From the NCBI GenBank assembly GCA_033977485.1, contig CM066998.1, positions 51,240,274-51,304,273 of the forward strand: 64,000 bases of DNA, written 5' to 3'. Below the pieces are notes generated by a model that was not told the origin of the DNA, made no database searches, and saw only the letters and a program-made list of their open reading frames with translations. The position numbers and the translations under genes were made by a program. The stretch's first letter is position 1; every line of letters begins with the position of its first letter. Positions 33,907 through 45,450 of the stretch are shown piece by piece. The stretch comes from Hydrangea macrophylla. Lineage: Eukaryota > Streptophyta > Magnoliopsida > Cornales > Hydrangeaceae.

Positions 33907-34309
33907 GGAAGTCATCTTCTTCCCCAGGAACTGTAAAACACGAACTGAAATATATATATATATATATACGTCTAAGCTTCATTCTTTCTTACTAATGAAC
34001 ATATAAACAACATATTTAAGCTACCAAGTGAGTATGGACACTCACCTTGAAGTGTGTGCTTGTGTGGGTGGGCTATAGAGCTCAAGCTTCTCTTTTTCTC
34101 TCCTCTTTCCTCTTCTTCCTCTTCTATCTATCCTATTCTCTCCTCTCTGTCTTCTCTTTCTTTCTTTCTCTCTTCTGCTTTTTCTTTCTTCTTCTTTCTC
34201 TAGTAGTGTGTGTATATATGTCTATGTATATGATGGTGTATATATATGTGTATAAGTATATATATATATTCTCTCTCTTTCCTAATCCAAACTGTCAAAC
34301 ACCATACCA

Positions 34310-34611
34310 ATCGATTGGTTATAATTACCAATCGATTTGGATAAAGACAGTGAAGAAAACTTTTAAGATTTTTAGAAACTATTTATAAAACTTTATTGGA
34401 CTTATAAAATTTTTAGAGAACATATTCTACATAAAAATAGTGGCAATCGATTGGATCAAACCTCCAATCAATTGTATCCCCAGATCAATGCCAATCGATT
34501 GTGCTAAACAGCAATCGATTGGCATATCTAGATCTATGGTAATCGATTGAATGAAGTTCCAATCGATTGCCTGGACACCCATCGATTGCCAACAGAAGGC
34601 AATCGATTGGC
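34310..34611. promoter_or_regulatory. CAATCGATTG palindrome array II
   Basis: Cores at 34310, 34331, 34446, 34467, 34494, 34514, 34542, 34562, 34581 and 34602. Pairs are 19-21 bp apart, with 27-28 bp between several pairs. Confidence 0.85.
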
Positions 34612-34763
34612 ACCTTTTGATCTAGAATCTTACAGATCTAATTTTATAGCCAAAACGATCATAAAAACACGTTTATGTGATTACAGTTTTATAAAACAAC
34701 TAAAACTACATATGCAATCACATCTAGACTACTTAAACATATTACTAGATTCGTTTTGAGTGA

Positions 34764-34776
34764 GGCTCTGATACCA
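34764..34776 (-). other. Initiator-Met PBS of the interrupted element
   Basis: TGGTATCAGAGCC on the minus strand. The composite element inserted 3 bp beyond it, with TSD CAATT at 34775-34779 and 53413-53417. Confidence 0.82.
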
Positions 34777-34779
34777 ATT

Positions 34780-35338
34780 TGTTTTGGCTAAAAATTAAAT
34801 TATGTGACGTGACCGGGCGTGCCAGGGGCTTTGTACGAAGACCCAAACGTGTAACCAAAACGATCCCTAGATGTAGTTTGAGAGGGATCAGGCGATTGTT
34901 GGGAAGTAGGGATGACCCTTCCCTTGAGGTTCTATTACTCTGATGCAAGCAATTTGATTGGAGAGATGAAATGGGTGAAGCACATTGAATCAAATCAAAC
35001 AAGTAATGAAAAAGAACCAAAAGCTTTTGGAACATATATTCATTGAACAAACTGCATGTAGGACTAAACAGTGCAACTAAATACAGTGGCTACTGCTTTA
35101 AGCCACAGGGGGCTGTGTGGCTGTGTGTGAGCAATTTGCTTGTTGCATGGCATTGTGTATATATAGGTGCTGAAAGTAACTTCTCCATCCATGATCTCCC
35201 CACTATTGCAACTTCTCCACTACTTGTTAGCCACCATCCACTAAGTTGGTAACTTCCCCATTAGTGTGGTTAATTTGCCACTTGTAAAACACACAACCGG
35301 TCATATACAAAAATAATTTCATATTTAGGGTGTAAACA
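34780..35338 (-). repeat. LTR1 (3' LTR) of the composite
   Basis: Starts TGTTTTGGCTAAAA and ends AGGGTGTAAACA. It is followed in plus orientation by ATGCCCCCCTGG, the complement of the polypurine tract CCAGGGGGGC. Confidence 0.88.
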
Positions 35339-36128
35339 ATGCCCCCCTGGTTCTTTGAAAATGAAATGAAATGTAATTTTTAAAGAACCATGTATACACA
35401 AATGGACAGTTTGTTGTGGTCATTATCGGCCTCATAGACCGATTTTGACTAGAATGTAGGCCATCCCCAATGCTTCTGAAAGTCAAACTAGAAATATCGG
35501 CCTTGTGCAGACCAATGAACCCACTTGCAGCATCATTGCATCGAGCCTCAAGGCATAGGTCGTAATTTTTCCAAAAAGTAAAGAAGACCGATAATTTTAT
35601 TTTTTTCATAAGACTGATCTTGTTCCTTCTTCAAAATCAGTCTTAATTAGATAGACCTCTTTGTGGTCAAATGCTATCCATGTAGAACATAATTGAAAAT
35701 ATGGGCCCCATAATTAGTAAATGTACTTGTTTTCCAACCACTACACTCAATCAAATTGGCAGGCCAAAGCCTCTAATGGTCCTTTTTTATTTTTACATCA
35801 GTCTATGAACCTGATAAATTTGAGACCGTGATTTACTTCCAAAGCACAGACCGTAGATTTCTTTAGTGGCTGACTGTGTACCTCTGTACACCACTGAAAT
35901 GATATCACATAGGGTTGGCTATGTGAGGCAGCAAAGAGTGATTCAAATCGTGGATCCCGCCATGACTTAGACCGAAATTATAAACAATGGAGCTCTAAAC
36001 CCAATCGGTCAAATTTATCTTTTTCTTCTGTCTGAATTCCTCAGGCCCGCCCTTTCGAGCACACCAACTTATAAATTGGCCTTTCACAGTCCGATTAATA
36101 CAAGACCGAGAGTGGAATTTGACTTCGG
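35339..36128 (-). other. 3' non-coding part, GACCGAT/ATCGGCC-rich
   Basis: Many short inverted pairs such as ATCGGCCTCATAGACCGAT (35425-35443). The PPT is at 35341-35350. No gene. Confidence 0.7.
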
Positions 36129-37150
36129 TCAATAATTAAATTTTTTTTTATAATAAAAATCTTGTAGAAAAATCCACCAAACTAAATCCCATTTTTGATG
36201 GGTTCCACAAACCCAATGAGGATTTAAATTTGCAAAAGCCAAATTATTGTTTGGCTTCTTATGTAAATCATTTTTGACAATTATGATAATGCCAAAAAAA
36301 TTGAACAACTCCTTGGTGCTAACCTTCCTCAAAGGGGGTTGTTCAAAATTAATAAACTTGGGGGCCGAGATAAAATCACTCGGCCTATGTGAAATTTGCC
36401 CCCCAACCACCTTCTCGCTGTCACCAACACTAGGGGGACGAGCATTAGCCGAAATAAAAATTATCGGCTTATCACTAACAATCATTTCGTCGTCGCCTTG
36501 CCCCCCAAGTGGGTTAGACGACGTAGAACCAAAACTGATTTCTGGATTTGTGGAAGCGTCATCGGCTACTTTTGGCAGTTTAAATTTTTTCGCGGCCTCT
36601 TGAAAAATTGTTTTCATGGCCTCTATCATGGTTGTCCGTGTTTTTCAAGTTGGAGAGCATACTCTTTCCGCATACGTATTGTTTCATTGAACACATTTTC
36701 AAGAAGCTCGCATGAATCAATAATCACCGATTGGTTGTTTTTCTCGAGCGGTGAATCCGATTTACTACTCGGTTCCTCAAGCCATTTATTGCTTAAAAAA
36801 TCATCCATAGACATGAAATTACATTGACCCCCGGGTGGTGGATCTGGAACTTCACGTGACGTTTTAACAATATGCCATTCTTTGTAAAAGAACTCTCTTT
36901 CGGCTTCAAGACGGTCAATCTCACTTCCAACATAACCGATTTTATCGTTAAATCGGCAATTCTCAGAATCAAAATGCCGATTAAGTTCCTCTTTATTCCA
37001 AGGCTGCAAACGCATACATTGCAATAAATCGTTGCAAATGTTGTATTTCTCATAGTCAAGACGATAAATATCGTCTAGAAGTTGGTCAATTGCCTCTTCT
37101 CGTAGATGAATTTGACTGTCGTAGAAGTATAACCATGCTACAAGAAACAT
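36129..37150 (-). pseudogene. Unknown coiled-coil protein of the composite, copy 1
   Basis: ATG at 37148-37150 begins only 10 bp after the PBS, so there is practically no leader. Product: WLYFYDSQIHLREEAIDQL, a helical N-terminal half with charged heptads (SEIDRLEAEREFFYKEWHIV). Then a short Pro/Gly segment (PDPPPGGQCNFMSMDDFL), SNKWLEEPSSKSDSPLE, a second helix, and TIFQEAAKKFKLPK. A frameshift near 36627 splits it (36626-37150 and 36129-36629). Copy 2 reads through this point. No gag, zinc knuckle or enzyme motif is present. About 340 residues if unbroken. Function unknown; a packaging or RNA-binding role is only a guess from its place. Confidence 0.6.
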
Positions 37151-37160
37151 CACTCGGCTG

Positions 37161-37177
37161 TCCCACCGGGTGTGCCA
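37161..37177 (-). other. PBS of the composite (copy next to LTR2)
   Basis: TGGCACACCCGGTGGGA on minus, 3 bp from the LTR2 end. The second copy next to LTR3 is at about 52831-52846 (TGGCACACCTAGTGGGA). Compare TGGCATGCCCGGTGGGA of the Tat element. Confidence 0.78.
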
Positions 37178-37180
37178 AAT

Positions 37181-37857
37181 TGTTTTGGCTAAAATTTAAT
37201 TTGGTGACATGACCGGGCCTGCTAGGGGCTTTGTACGAAGACCCAAACGTGTAACCAAAACTATCCCTAAGAGTTGTTTGAGATGGATCGGGCGATGTTG
37301 GGAAGTAGGGATGACCCTTCCCTTGAGGTCCAACCACTCTGAAGCGAGTAATTTGGTTGAGTGATGAAAACAATTGCATGAATGAAAATTAGACAATAAA
37401 ATGAAAAAGATTGCTATTGACGAAAAGCATATTACAAAAGATGGAGAAGAAAAACAGTGGCTGGAGTGCTTACAAAATTACAAAAATTCAATGACTTAGA
37501 AAAGCAAATGAACTAGAATATCAAGCACATTGAGAATTGAAAACAAAAGAAGACAGTGAACAAAGAGCACTAGGTGCTCAATTGGTGTAGGCCCGGGGGC
37601 TGTGTGTGAGCGGCTTGCATGTTGTTTGGCAATGTGTATATATAGGTGCTGAAAGTAACTTCCCCATCCATGATCTCCCACTATTGCAACTTCTCCACTA
37701 CTTGTTAGCCACCACCCACTAAGTTGGCCACTTCCAAATCCATTAACCACTACCCACTAGCAAAACTCCCCCACTAGTGTGTGTTTAATTTGCCACTTGT
37801 ATAACACATAACTGGTCATAATATAAAAAATATATATTTTATATTAGGGTGTAAACA
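37181..37857 (-). repeat. LTR2 (middle LTR) of the composite
   Basis: Starts TGTTTTGGCTAAAA and ends AGGGTGTAAACA, but differs from LTR1 and LTR3 over most of 37380-37570. Confidence 0.85.
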
Positions 37858-38936
37858 TTGCCCCCCTGGTTCTTTGAAAATGAAATGAAATGTAATTTTT
37901 GAAGAACCATGTATACAATTGACCGATTTTTTTTTGTGGTAATTATCGGCCTCATAGACCGATTTATGTGGCCATATGTACCCTGTTGACTGAAATGTGG
38001 GCCAACACCAAAACTTCACAAAATCAGACTGATAATATCGGCCTTGCGCAGACCGATGAACCAACTTGTAGCATTGTGAATATTAAAGTTCCAGTCTTGT
38101 ACTGCATCGGGCATCAAGTGAGGCTGCAATTTTCCAAAATGTAAAGTAGTGACCGATTTTTGTTTAGGCCGATTTATGTGACTGTACACGTGCAGTCATC
38201 TGACAGTGGTGGGCCAGAACCAATATTTTTCCAAGTCACACAATAGGTGACATCGGCCTCAAAAAGCACGGTAGACCGATTTTCTGTTCTGTGCTTGAGC
38301 TATTTCTCACTGAGCACATCTAAAAGCTTTGGAAAAGGGTAATGATGACATGGCTGTGTACTTCATGGGCATCCACTTGTTCCAGACATCCAGTCTTGTT
38401 TTGTTACTTAGACTTGGGCATTATGAACATGCGTGAAGAGAAATGCACATCATCGATCTTGCACTAAATTGACCATGTGCACAATGATCTTTCTAAACTC
38501 ATGGTTATGCCAATCATACCTACTTCGGTCCCACTGGTTTACTCTTTCATCGGTCTCACTATTTTGACAATGGAGCATTATGACCGAATTTCTTGGAATA
38601 TACAAGTTGCCAACTTCTGACCATTAAACAATGCATGGTCAGCCTCTAAATGAAGACCAAAGTATCGGTCTCAAAATTACTATCCGCAATACATCAGCTT
38701 GTTAGCCCGATTAATTCAAGACCAAAATTAGTGCTTAATTTGGTCAATAATTTTTTTTTATTTTTTATTTTTCATAATAATATTGTTGTAGGAAAATCCG
38801 CCAAACTAAATCCCCTTTTGATGGGTTCTACAAATCCAATGAGGATTTAGATTTGTAAAAGTCAAATTACTTATCGGCTTCATGTGTAAATAATTTTTGG
38901 CAATTATGCCAAAACATTTGAACAACTCCTCGGCCA
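37858..38936 (-). other. 3' non-coding part, second copy
   Basis: PPT complement GCCCCCCTGG at 37860-37869, then many GACCGAT/ATCGGCC inverted pairs to about 38715. No gene. Confidence 0.7.
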
Positions 38937-39474
38937 TCATTTTTCTCCATGGGGGTTGTTCATATTTAATAAATTTGGGGGCCGAATTGAAATTCCCCCA
39001 ACCGCCTTCTCGTCGTCACCAATACTAGCGTGAGGAGCATTAGCCGAAGTACATATTATCGACTTATCACTAATAATCATTTTTTCGCCGCCTTGTCCCC
39101 CGAGTGGGTTAGACGGCGTAGAACCAAGATGGTCAAGGAGACCAATCTCTTGATTTGTAGAGGCATCATCGGCCATTTTTGGCCGTTTAAATTTTTTCGC
39201 GGCCTCTTGAAAAATTGTTTTCGTGGCCGCTATCATGGTTGTCTGTGTTTCTTCAAGGTAGAGAGCAAACTCTTTTTGAATACGAATTGTTTCATTGAGC
39301 ACTACTTCAAGGCGCTCACATGAATCAATAATCACCACTTGGTTGGTGTTCTCGAGCGGTGAATCCGATTTGCTACTCGGTTCTTCTATCCATTTGTTGC
39401 TTAAAAAGTTATCCATAGACATGAAATTGTCTTGCCCCCCGAGTGGTGGATCGTCAACTCCACTTGACGCTTTA
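38937..39474 (-). pseudogene. Unknown coiled-coil protein, copy 2, C-terminal part cut by the Athila insertion
   Basis: Reads DDPPLGGQDNFMSMDNFLSN, EEPSSKSDSPLENTNQ, TIFQEAAKKFKRPK in one frame, homologous to copy 1 but with a different C-terminus. The N-terminal part lies at 52539-52830. Confidence 0.65.
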
Positions 39475-39726
39475 TGACAAGCGGGGGTATTTGCAAAATA
39501 CAGCCGCGCTAAAAGAAAAAAATACACTAAATTAGTCTACAATTCCTTTGTTTATCTGCGATTTGAATTGCAATACCAGTTTTTATACAATATGATTAAA
39601 CTATGATAAGTGGTATTATTTTAGGGGTCATTTGTGCAGATTACTATTGCTGTGTGACGAATTGGACAAAAATGATAAAAGGAAGTGCTTGATTTCAATG
39701 AAGACAACTCAATCATAAAAATGAGG

Positions 39727-39840
39727 TTTCGAGCGATCGAAGACGTCTCGAGCGATCGAGGTTTCGATTGATCGAATGCAGTTCAAGCGATCGAAGATCC
39801 CAAAAGTTCAATCGATCGAGAGATGTTCGATCGATCGAAC
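39727..39840. promoter_or_regulatory. Paired TCGATCGA palindromes upstream of the LTR TATA box
   Basis: GATCG cores at 39735/39754, 39770/39789 and 39814/39833. Each pair is spaced exactly 19 bp, with 16 and 25 bp between pairs. The cluster ends about 70 bp before the TATA box. Confidence 0.88.
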
Positions 39841-39908
39841 ATGGCTTTTATCAGATTTTACGCGAACGCAGTAGAAACGGATTTTTAACCCTAAGCATTA
39901 GGTTTATG

Positions 39909-39917
39909 TATATATAG
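39909..39917 (+). promoter_or_regulatory. TATA box of the Athila 5' LTR
   Basis: TATATATAG, in GTATATATAGTCG. The 3' LTR copy is at 51323-51331. Confidence 0.75.
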
Positions 39918-40340
39918 TCGTATTGTATACATCCGAAATTACGCCCATTTTTACTTTTATTAGTTTTATAGAGAGAGAAGAGAGTTTTCTTCTTGTTTTT
40001 GTAGGTTTCATTAAAGATTGGTATTGTTGGGCTTGAGTTTTCATAGTTTAGTACAAGTTCGTCTTTCCAGGTTACTTCGTATTGCTTTATTTATATTCTG
40101 CTAGTAGTTTATTATAGTTCAATTTGTTAAACACGTAGTTTTGCATGTTAGATACGTTTACACCATTAGTTTTCATAGTTTTCATGATTAAAACACAAAC
40201 AAACAAGAATTTAATGAATCTTTATATTAAAAATGACTCTGTGATACTCCAGACTATGTCTAAATAGTCCTCAGGTTGGGAGATCACGATGAAACCGTGA
40301 TCTTAAGCCTCTGCCAGGCAGCATAATAATTCCTGTGTTT

Positions 40341-40459
40341 GATCGATCGAAGTTAGTTCGATCGATTGGACCAGAGACATTGTCAATTGATCGAAGACAT
40401 TTCGATCGATCGAGAGATGAAGATGTTCGATCGATCAAAAGCACGTCGATCGATCGAAC
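40341..40459. promoter_or_regulatory. Second TCGATCGA cluster, in the transcribed part of the LTR
   Basis: Cores at 40341/40360, 40389/40408 and 40429/40448, again exactly 19 bp within each pair; 3' LTR equivalents at about 51758-51876. Confidence 0.88.
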
Positions 40460-41126
40460 CCTCTGATTCTTGAGAACATTCTATGCAGTATTCCTAGACT
40501 TTCTGCTTTATTGATTTGTTATCAAACTGTCCCCAGACGCTCAGTTTGTCGAAGCAGTCTTTAAACTTAACGCCTTAAGGCATTTTTCTTCAATATTTTT
40601 TGCAAACAACCCTCAATGCTAACACCATTGTAGGTGCGAGTCTTAACTATTGATCCAAACCGCTTTTATGTGTTTCAAACTTAATCGTGATTACATAGTC
40701 CCGGTCATGAAAGGACTATGCATTCTTTATTCTAAGAGAAATACGGAATACTGTAGAGGATGTACTCCATTGATCTTCAACGTAATTGCATGGTAGATGG
40801 CTAGGTCGCGGTGGATTTGTGTAATCCCAACATTTCCTTCTATTAAGAAAAACATATTTTAAAATATCGCTTTAATTTGTTAGTTAGTCATTAGTTTAAT
40901 TTAGTTTAATTGCTTTGTCTTTAGTAGTTGATAAACTGTGGAACTTTGTGTTCTACACCTTTTTAAAATATTGATTTTTATTTCCTTTTTAGAGATTAAT
41001 CTAGGTATTTAGTTTAACACCTTCCCTGTGGGATCGACCTAGTGTTAACGGATTACTACTTACACGATTACCTACACTTGGGTATAGCACACAAGTGCAC
41101 ACAGAAAAATTCGCGTGTCAAGTTTT

Positions 41127-41144
41127 TGGCGCCGTTGTCGGGGA
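41127..41144 (+). other. Primer-binding site of Athila
   Basis: TGGCGCCGTTGTCGGGGA, 6 bp after the LTR. This is the tRNA-Asp type usual for Athila. Confidence 0.9.
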
Positions 41145-41250
41145 AGACGACGAGCTAACGCTTAGATTACCTCAATCTATCCTTATCTCTTTCTGTTTTC
41201 CTTTTTGTTTTAGTTCTTTAGATTAAAAACTACTTAGGACTTTTCCCTTT

Positions 41251-42780
41251 ATGTCCGATAATTCCATCGAAGGAATTTACGGAAATCCGCTCTATTCATC
41301 TGACTCTTCTAGTTCTATAAACCCCGTAATCACACCCACCGATTCAATGGCCGATAATCAAAGTGAAAATGGTGAAAATGTCATCGTTCCAATTGACGAT
41401 TCGCTTCTTCCTTTGTGCGATCTCATGACACCCGAACACGCGCCTACGCCCTCTTGCATTCTCATTCCACCCCATGCAGGCGAATTTCAATTTCGTAATG
41501 GAATGATTCAACTCCTTCCTACCTTCCATGGAATGGAAAGCGAGAAAGCGTATCTACATGTCAAGGACTTCGAAGATGTTTGCAAAACATTTTCACAAAA
41601 TTGCCCTGTAGATGTGACACGTCTAATGCTATTCCCCTTCACCCTGAAGGATAAAGAAAAGGCATGGCTGCTCACCTTAAAGCCAAATTTAATCTATACA
41701 TGGCATGCGATGAACACTGCATTCTTAAAGAAATTCTTTCCACCTCGCATGACCACCGAGCTTAAACGAAAAATAAACTCTTACAAATAAAAGAGCAATG
41801 AAACCTTCACCCAGACCTAGGAACGCTTCAAGGATTTGTTCCTATCATGTCCACACCACGGGTATGAGAATTGGCGAACCATAAACTACTTTTATGAATG
41901 GTTAAACGGTAAAACTAACAAGTTGGTCGAGACCATGAGTTCAGGGCCATTTCTTCGCAAAAACACTGAAGAAGCTGAAGCTCATTTTGAGTGGCTAGCT
42001 GAACATGCCCATGAATGGTCTAATTTAGATGATGTCTCACACTCACAGATATCCTGTGTAGAGGAAAAAAGTCTATATCAATTGAAAAGTGAGGATCATC
42101 TGTTGAACAAATTTGAACAACTAGTTAAGAAAGTAGACGAGTTGGGAATGAAAGGAGAGAGTTCTAGGCAGGTTTTACCTGAAGAACCATGCGGCACATG
42201 CAACATGCTGGGACACACCAATCAATACTGTCCCAATGTGCCGTACTTTCAAGAACAACCCCCCATGGAAATGAATGCCATGCAAGGGTATAGGGGGCGG
42301 GGAATTCCTACAACAATCATAACTCGCAAAATAATAACAATCGATGGAATCACCCCAGTTTTGATTGGAAAAACGATGCTGGGACACAAAACCAATATCA
42401 ACAACAACAGCCCTACAATAACAATAATCAATATCAAGGGCAATACAATAGGCAGTCCCAGCCGTTCAATCAAAATAGATCAAATAACTACAACAATGCT
42501 CAACCCTCTAATAATCAACAGCCAAATGTTTACGTGCCATCTCACAAAAAGGTGCAAGAGGAAGATCCACTCTCTAACGCGAATTTAACACAACAGTTAA
42601 TTCAAATGATGAGTAAAATGTCTGCGACATTAGAGAGAATGGATGCACGACAAGAGGGTTCGAGTGGCACGTTTCCCGCTCAACCACTTCCAAACCCTAA
42701 GGGATTCAACAATGACCCCAATAACCATGAGCATGCCAAAGCCGTGACAACTTTGAGAAGCGGTAAGGTCATAGGGTAAG
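41251..42780 (+). pseudogene. Gag of Athila
   Basis: Starts at ATG 41251 (MSDNSIEGIYGNPLYSS). Capsid region FHGMESEKAYLHVKDFEDVC, LFPFTLKDKEKAWL, TAFLKKFFPP, then FKDLFLSCPHHGYENW and FYEWLNG. A CCHC zinc knuckle follows (CGTCNMLGHTNQYCP, about 42190-42234). Stops at 41788 and 41818 and a frameshift near 42290 break it, after which an Asn/Gln-rich part and ATLERMDARQEGSS resume in another frame (from 42534). The stop at 42778 would separate it from protease in the present sequence. Its role is particle assembly and RNA binding. Confidence 0.88.
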
Positions 42781-42782
42781 AC

Positions 42783-43739
42783 ATGCCTCATTCTAATCTC
42801 GAGGAGTATGAAGAGGAGGAAGTGGTGACTAAGAACAAACCATCTATTCAAGAAGAGGAGCAACTCAATAATAACGAACCATTGGTTAAAAAAGATGAAG
42901 CTCCTAAAGAAGTAGAAGAAGTTGAGAGAAGGCTTGGAAAGGAGCCTATCATTGACAAATTACCTAAATGCCCTTTCCCCACGCCTTACCCTCAAAGGCT
43001 CAAGAAACCCCAAAATGAGGCAAAGAATCAGGAGTTCTTGGAGTTGTTTAAACAAGTTAAAATCAATCTCCCACTCCTTGATGCAATCAAACAAGTGCCA
43101 GCCTATGCTAAGTATCTAAAAGACTTATGCACGGTCAAAAGGAGGCAAAGTGTAAAGAAACATGCCTATGTTGCTTGCCAAGCGAGCACAATCATTCAAA
43201 ATGAATTGCCTCCGAAACTCAAAGACCCTGGTACCCCAACTGCCTCGTGTCGAATTGGGAATCAAAGGATAGACAATGCACTCCTTGATCTAGGAACGAG
43301 TGTAAACCTGCTGCCATATTCGGTCTATAAACAACTAGGGTTGGGTGAACTCATACCCACCTGAATTGCGTTACAACAGGCAGACAGGTCAGTCAAATAC
43401 CCTAGAGGAATATTGGAGGACGTTCTGGTGCAAATAGACACTTTTGTCTTCCCGGTTGATTTTGTGATTTTGGACACTGAACCCGTGTCTAACCCATGTT
43501 CACAAATCCTGGTGATTTTTGGACGTCCATTCCTCAATACCATAGATGCCACAATCAAAATAAAAAGTGGTATCATAACCATCGTATTCGGGAACATGGC
43601 CTTAAATGTCAAGATATTTTCAAATCCTCGACCTGACGAATACGAGGACGAAGAGGAAGTCAACTACATTGAGACAGTCATCGAAGATGAGGCCGATTTT
43701 GTTGACTATAAAGATCCTTTGGAATTAGTAGTGTCATAA
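42783..43739 (+). pseudogene. Protease region of Athila
   Basis: A Glu/Lys-rich linker, PFPTPYPQRLKKPQNEAKNQ, then LPLLDAIKQVPAYAKYLKDL, and the aspartic protease block NALLDLGTSVNLLPYSVYKQ (catalytic D-L-G-T at about 43285-43296). FVILDTEPV and FGRPFLNT follow. In-frame stops at 43362 and 43737. It cleaves the polyprotein in active relatives. Confidence 0.87.
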
Positions 43740-43775
43740 TTTGACGCAGTCTACAAACCTAACGATTCAACTCCA

Positions 43776-45450
43776 TTGGACGCTGCCCTAAATCATGCCT
43801 ACCTTATGATGGAAACGAAAGAGGAAGATACAGCTGAATCCATGTGGGTCACACCATATGAACCCTTGCCTCCAAAAACAAAGTTAGCCATGCCTTCGAA
43901 CTTTCAGTTTCCTGATTTAGAAATAAAGGAGCTTCCAAAAGAGCTCAAATATGCTTTTCTGGGGACTGAAAAGACTTATCCTGTTATAATCTCAGCCACG
44001 TTGAATTCTGAACAAGAGGATAAGTTAATTCAAATGCTCAAACAACATCAGGGAGCATTGGGATGGACTATTACCGACCTAAAAGGTATAAGCCCATCTG
44101 TTTGCACCCATAAGATATATCTGGAGGAAGATGCTAAACCTTCGCGACAAATGCAAAGGCGTCTGAATCCCAATATGCAAGAAGTCGTCAAAAAGGAAGT
44201 TCTAAAACTTCTTGACGTTGGGATTATATATCCTATCTCTGACATCCCTTGGGTTAGTCCAACCCAGGTGGTGCCCAAAAAGGCTGGTATAACGGTTATC
44301 CCAAACAAAGACGACGAGTTAGTACCAACACGCGTCCCCACTGGATGGCGGATGTGTATTGATTATCGAAAGTTGAATAATATGACCCGAAAAGACCACT
44401 TTCCATTGCCATTCATGGATCAAATGCTAGAAAGAGTGGCGGGTCATAAATTTTATTGCTTCTTGGACGGATATAGTGGCTATTACTAAATCAAAATTGC
44501 TCCTGAAGATCAGGAGAAAACTACTTTCACTTGTTCGTTCAGTACATTCGCCTACCGTCGTATGCCTTTCGGATTATGCAACGCACCTGCTACCTTTCAG
44601 CGGTGCATGTTGAGCATATTCAGTGATATGGTCGAACAAACACTCGAGGTCTTTATGGACGATTTCTCAGTGTTTGGCCATAGTTTCGATAACTGACTGG
44701 AAAACCTTGAGAACGTGTTAGCGAGATGCGAGGACAAACATCTAGTACTCAACTGGGAAAAATGTCACTTCATGGTGACCAAGGGAATTGTCCTCGGCCA
44801 CATTATTTTCGATAAAGGTATCCAAGTCGATAAAGCAAAAATTGATATTATCTCAAACCTACTTGTCCCCCGTACAGTTAAAGACATCTGCTCTTTTTTG
44901 GGACACGCAGGATTTTATCGTCGCTTTATCCAAAACTTTAGTGCGATCTCCTGACCACTGTGCCAACTCTTAGTCAAAGACGCACCTTTCGAGTGGTCAG
45001 ATAACTGTCAAACATCCTTTGACGCACTAAAGGAACACCTTACCTTCGCACTGATGATACAGGCACCCGACTGGGGTTTGCCATTTGAACTAATGTGCGA
45101 TGATAGTGACTATGCCATTGGTGCAGTCCTAGGATAGAGGAAGGATAACAAGCCTTACGTAATATACTATGCCAGTAGAACACTCAATGAAGCTCAAATG
45201 AACTACACGACCACCGAAAAAGAGCTACTGGCAATAGTTTTTGCTCTAGACAAATTCAGGTCTTATCTGATAGGGTCCCCAATCATCTGTTTTATAGACC
45301 ACTGGCCCTCAAGTACCTGTTATCTAAGAAGGACGCGAAATAGAGGCTTATTCGTTGGATACTCTTGCTCCAAGAATTCGACATCACAATTAAGGATAAG
45401 AAGGGAGTAGAGAATGTGGTCGCTGACCACTTATCTCGGTTAACATTTAC
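43776..45450 (+). pseudogene. Reverse transcriptase and RNase H of Athila
   Basis: RT blocks: IYPISDIPWVSPTQVVPKK, RMCIDYRKLNN, KDHFPLPFMDQMLERVAG, CFLDGYSGY, RRMPFGLCNAPATFQRCM and the catalytic VFMDDFSVFG (about 44650-44680). RNase H follows: FEWSDNCQTSFDALKEHL, FELMCDDSDYAIGAVLG, YYASRTLNEAQMNYTTTEKE, and the frame ends with HLSRL after a frameshift near 45300-45360. In-frame stops at 44487, 44694, 44952 and 45135. Confidence 0.9.

Larger units (their letters stand above)
33540..34779 (-). mobile_element. Leader region of an LTR element primed by initiator-Met tRNA
   Basis: The PBS (TGGTATCAGAGCC, 34764-34776 on minus) continues, once the 34780-53412 insertion is removed, into the LTR at 53417-54339. 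Downstream on minus there is no gag for more than 1.2 kb, but there are two arrays of CAATCGATTG palindromes and a pyrimidine-rich part (34080-34200). Superfamily is not determinable; Ty1/copia is a guess. The far end is not found. Confidence 0.55.
39475..41120 (+). repeat. 5' LTR of Athila
   Basis: TGACAAGCGGGGG to GCGTGTCA. It contains a palindrome cluster, TATA box (39909-39917), a second palindrome cluster and the CCCTGTGGGATCGACC block near 41025 typical of the end of such LTRs. Confidence 0.93.

Noticed and set aside
34080..34275. Ser/Phe-rich plus-strand ORF at 34047-34388
   Set aside because: Arises from a CT-rich then TA-rich simple-sequence tract.
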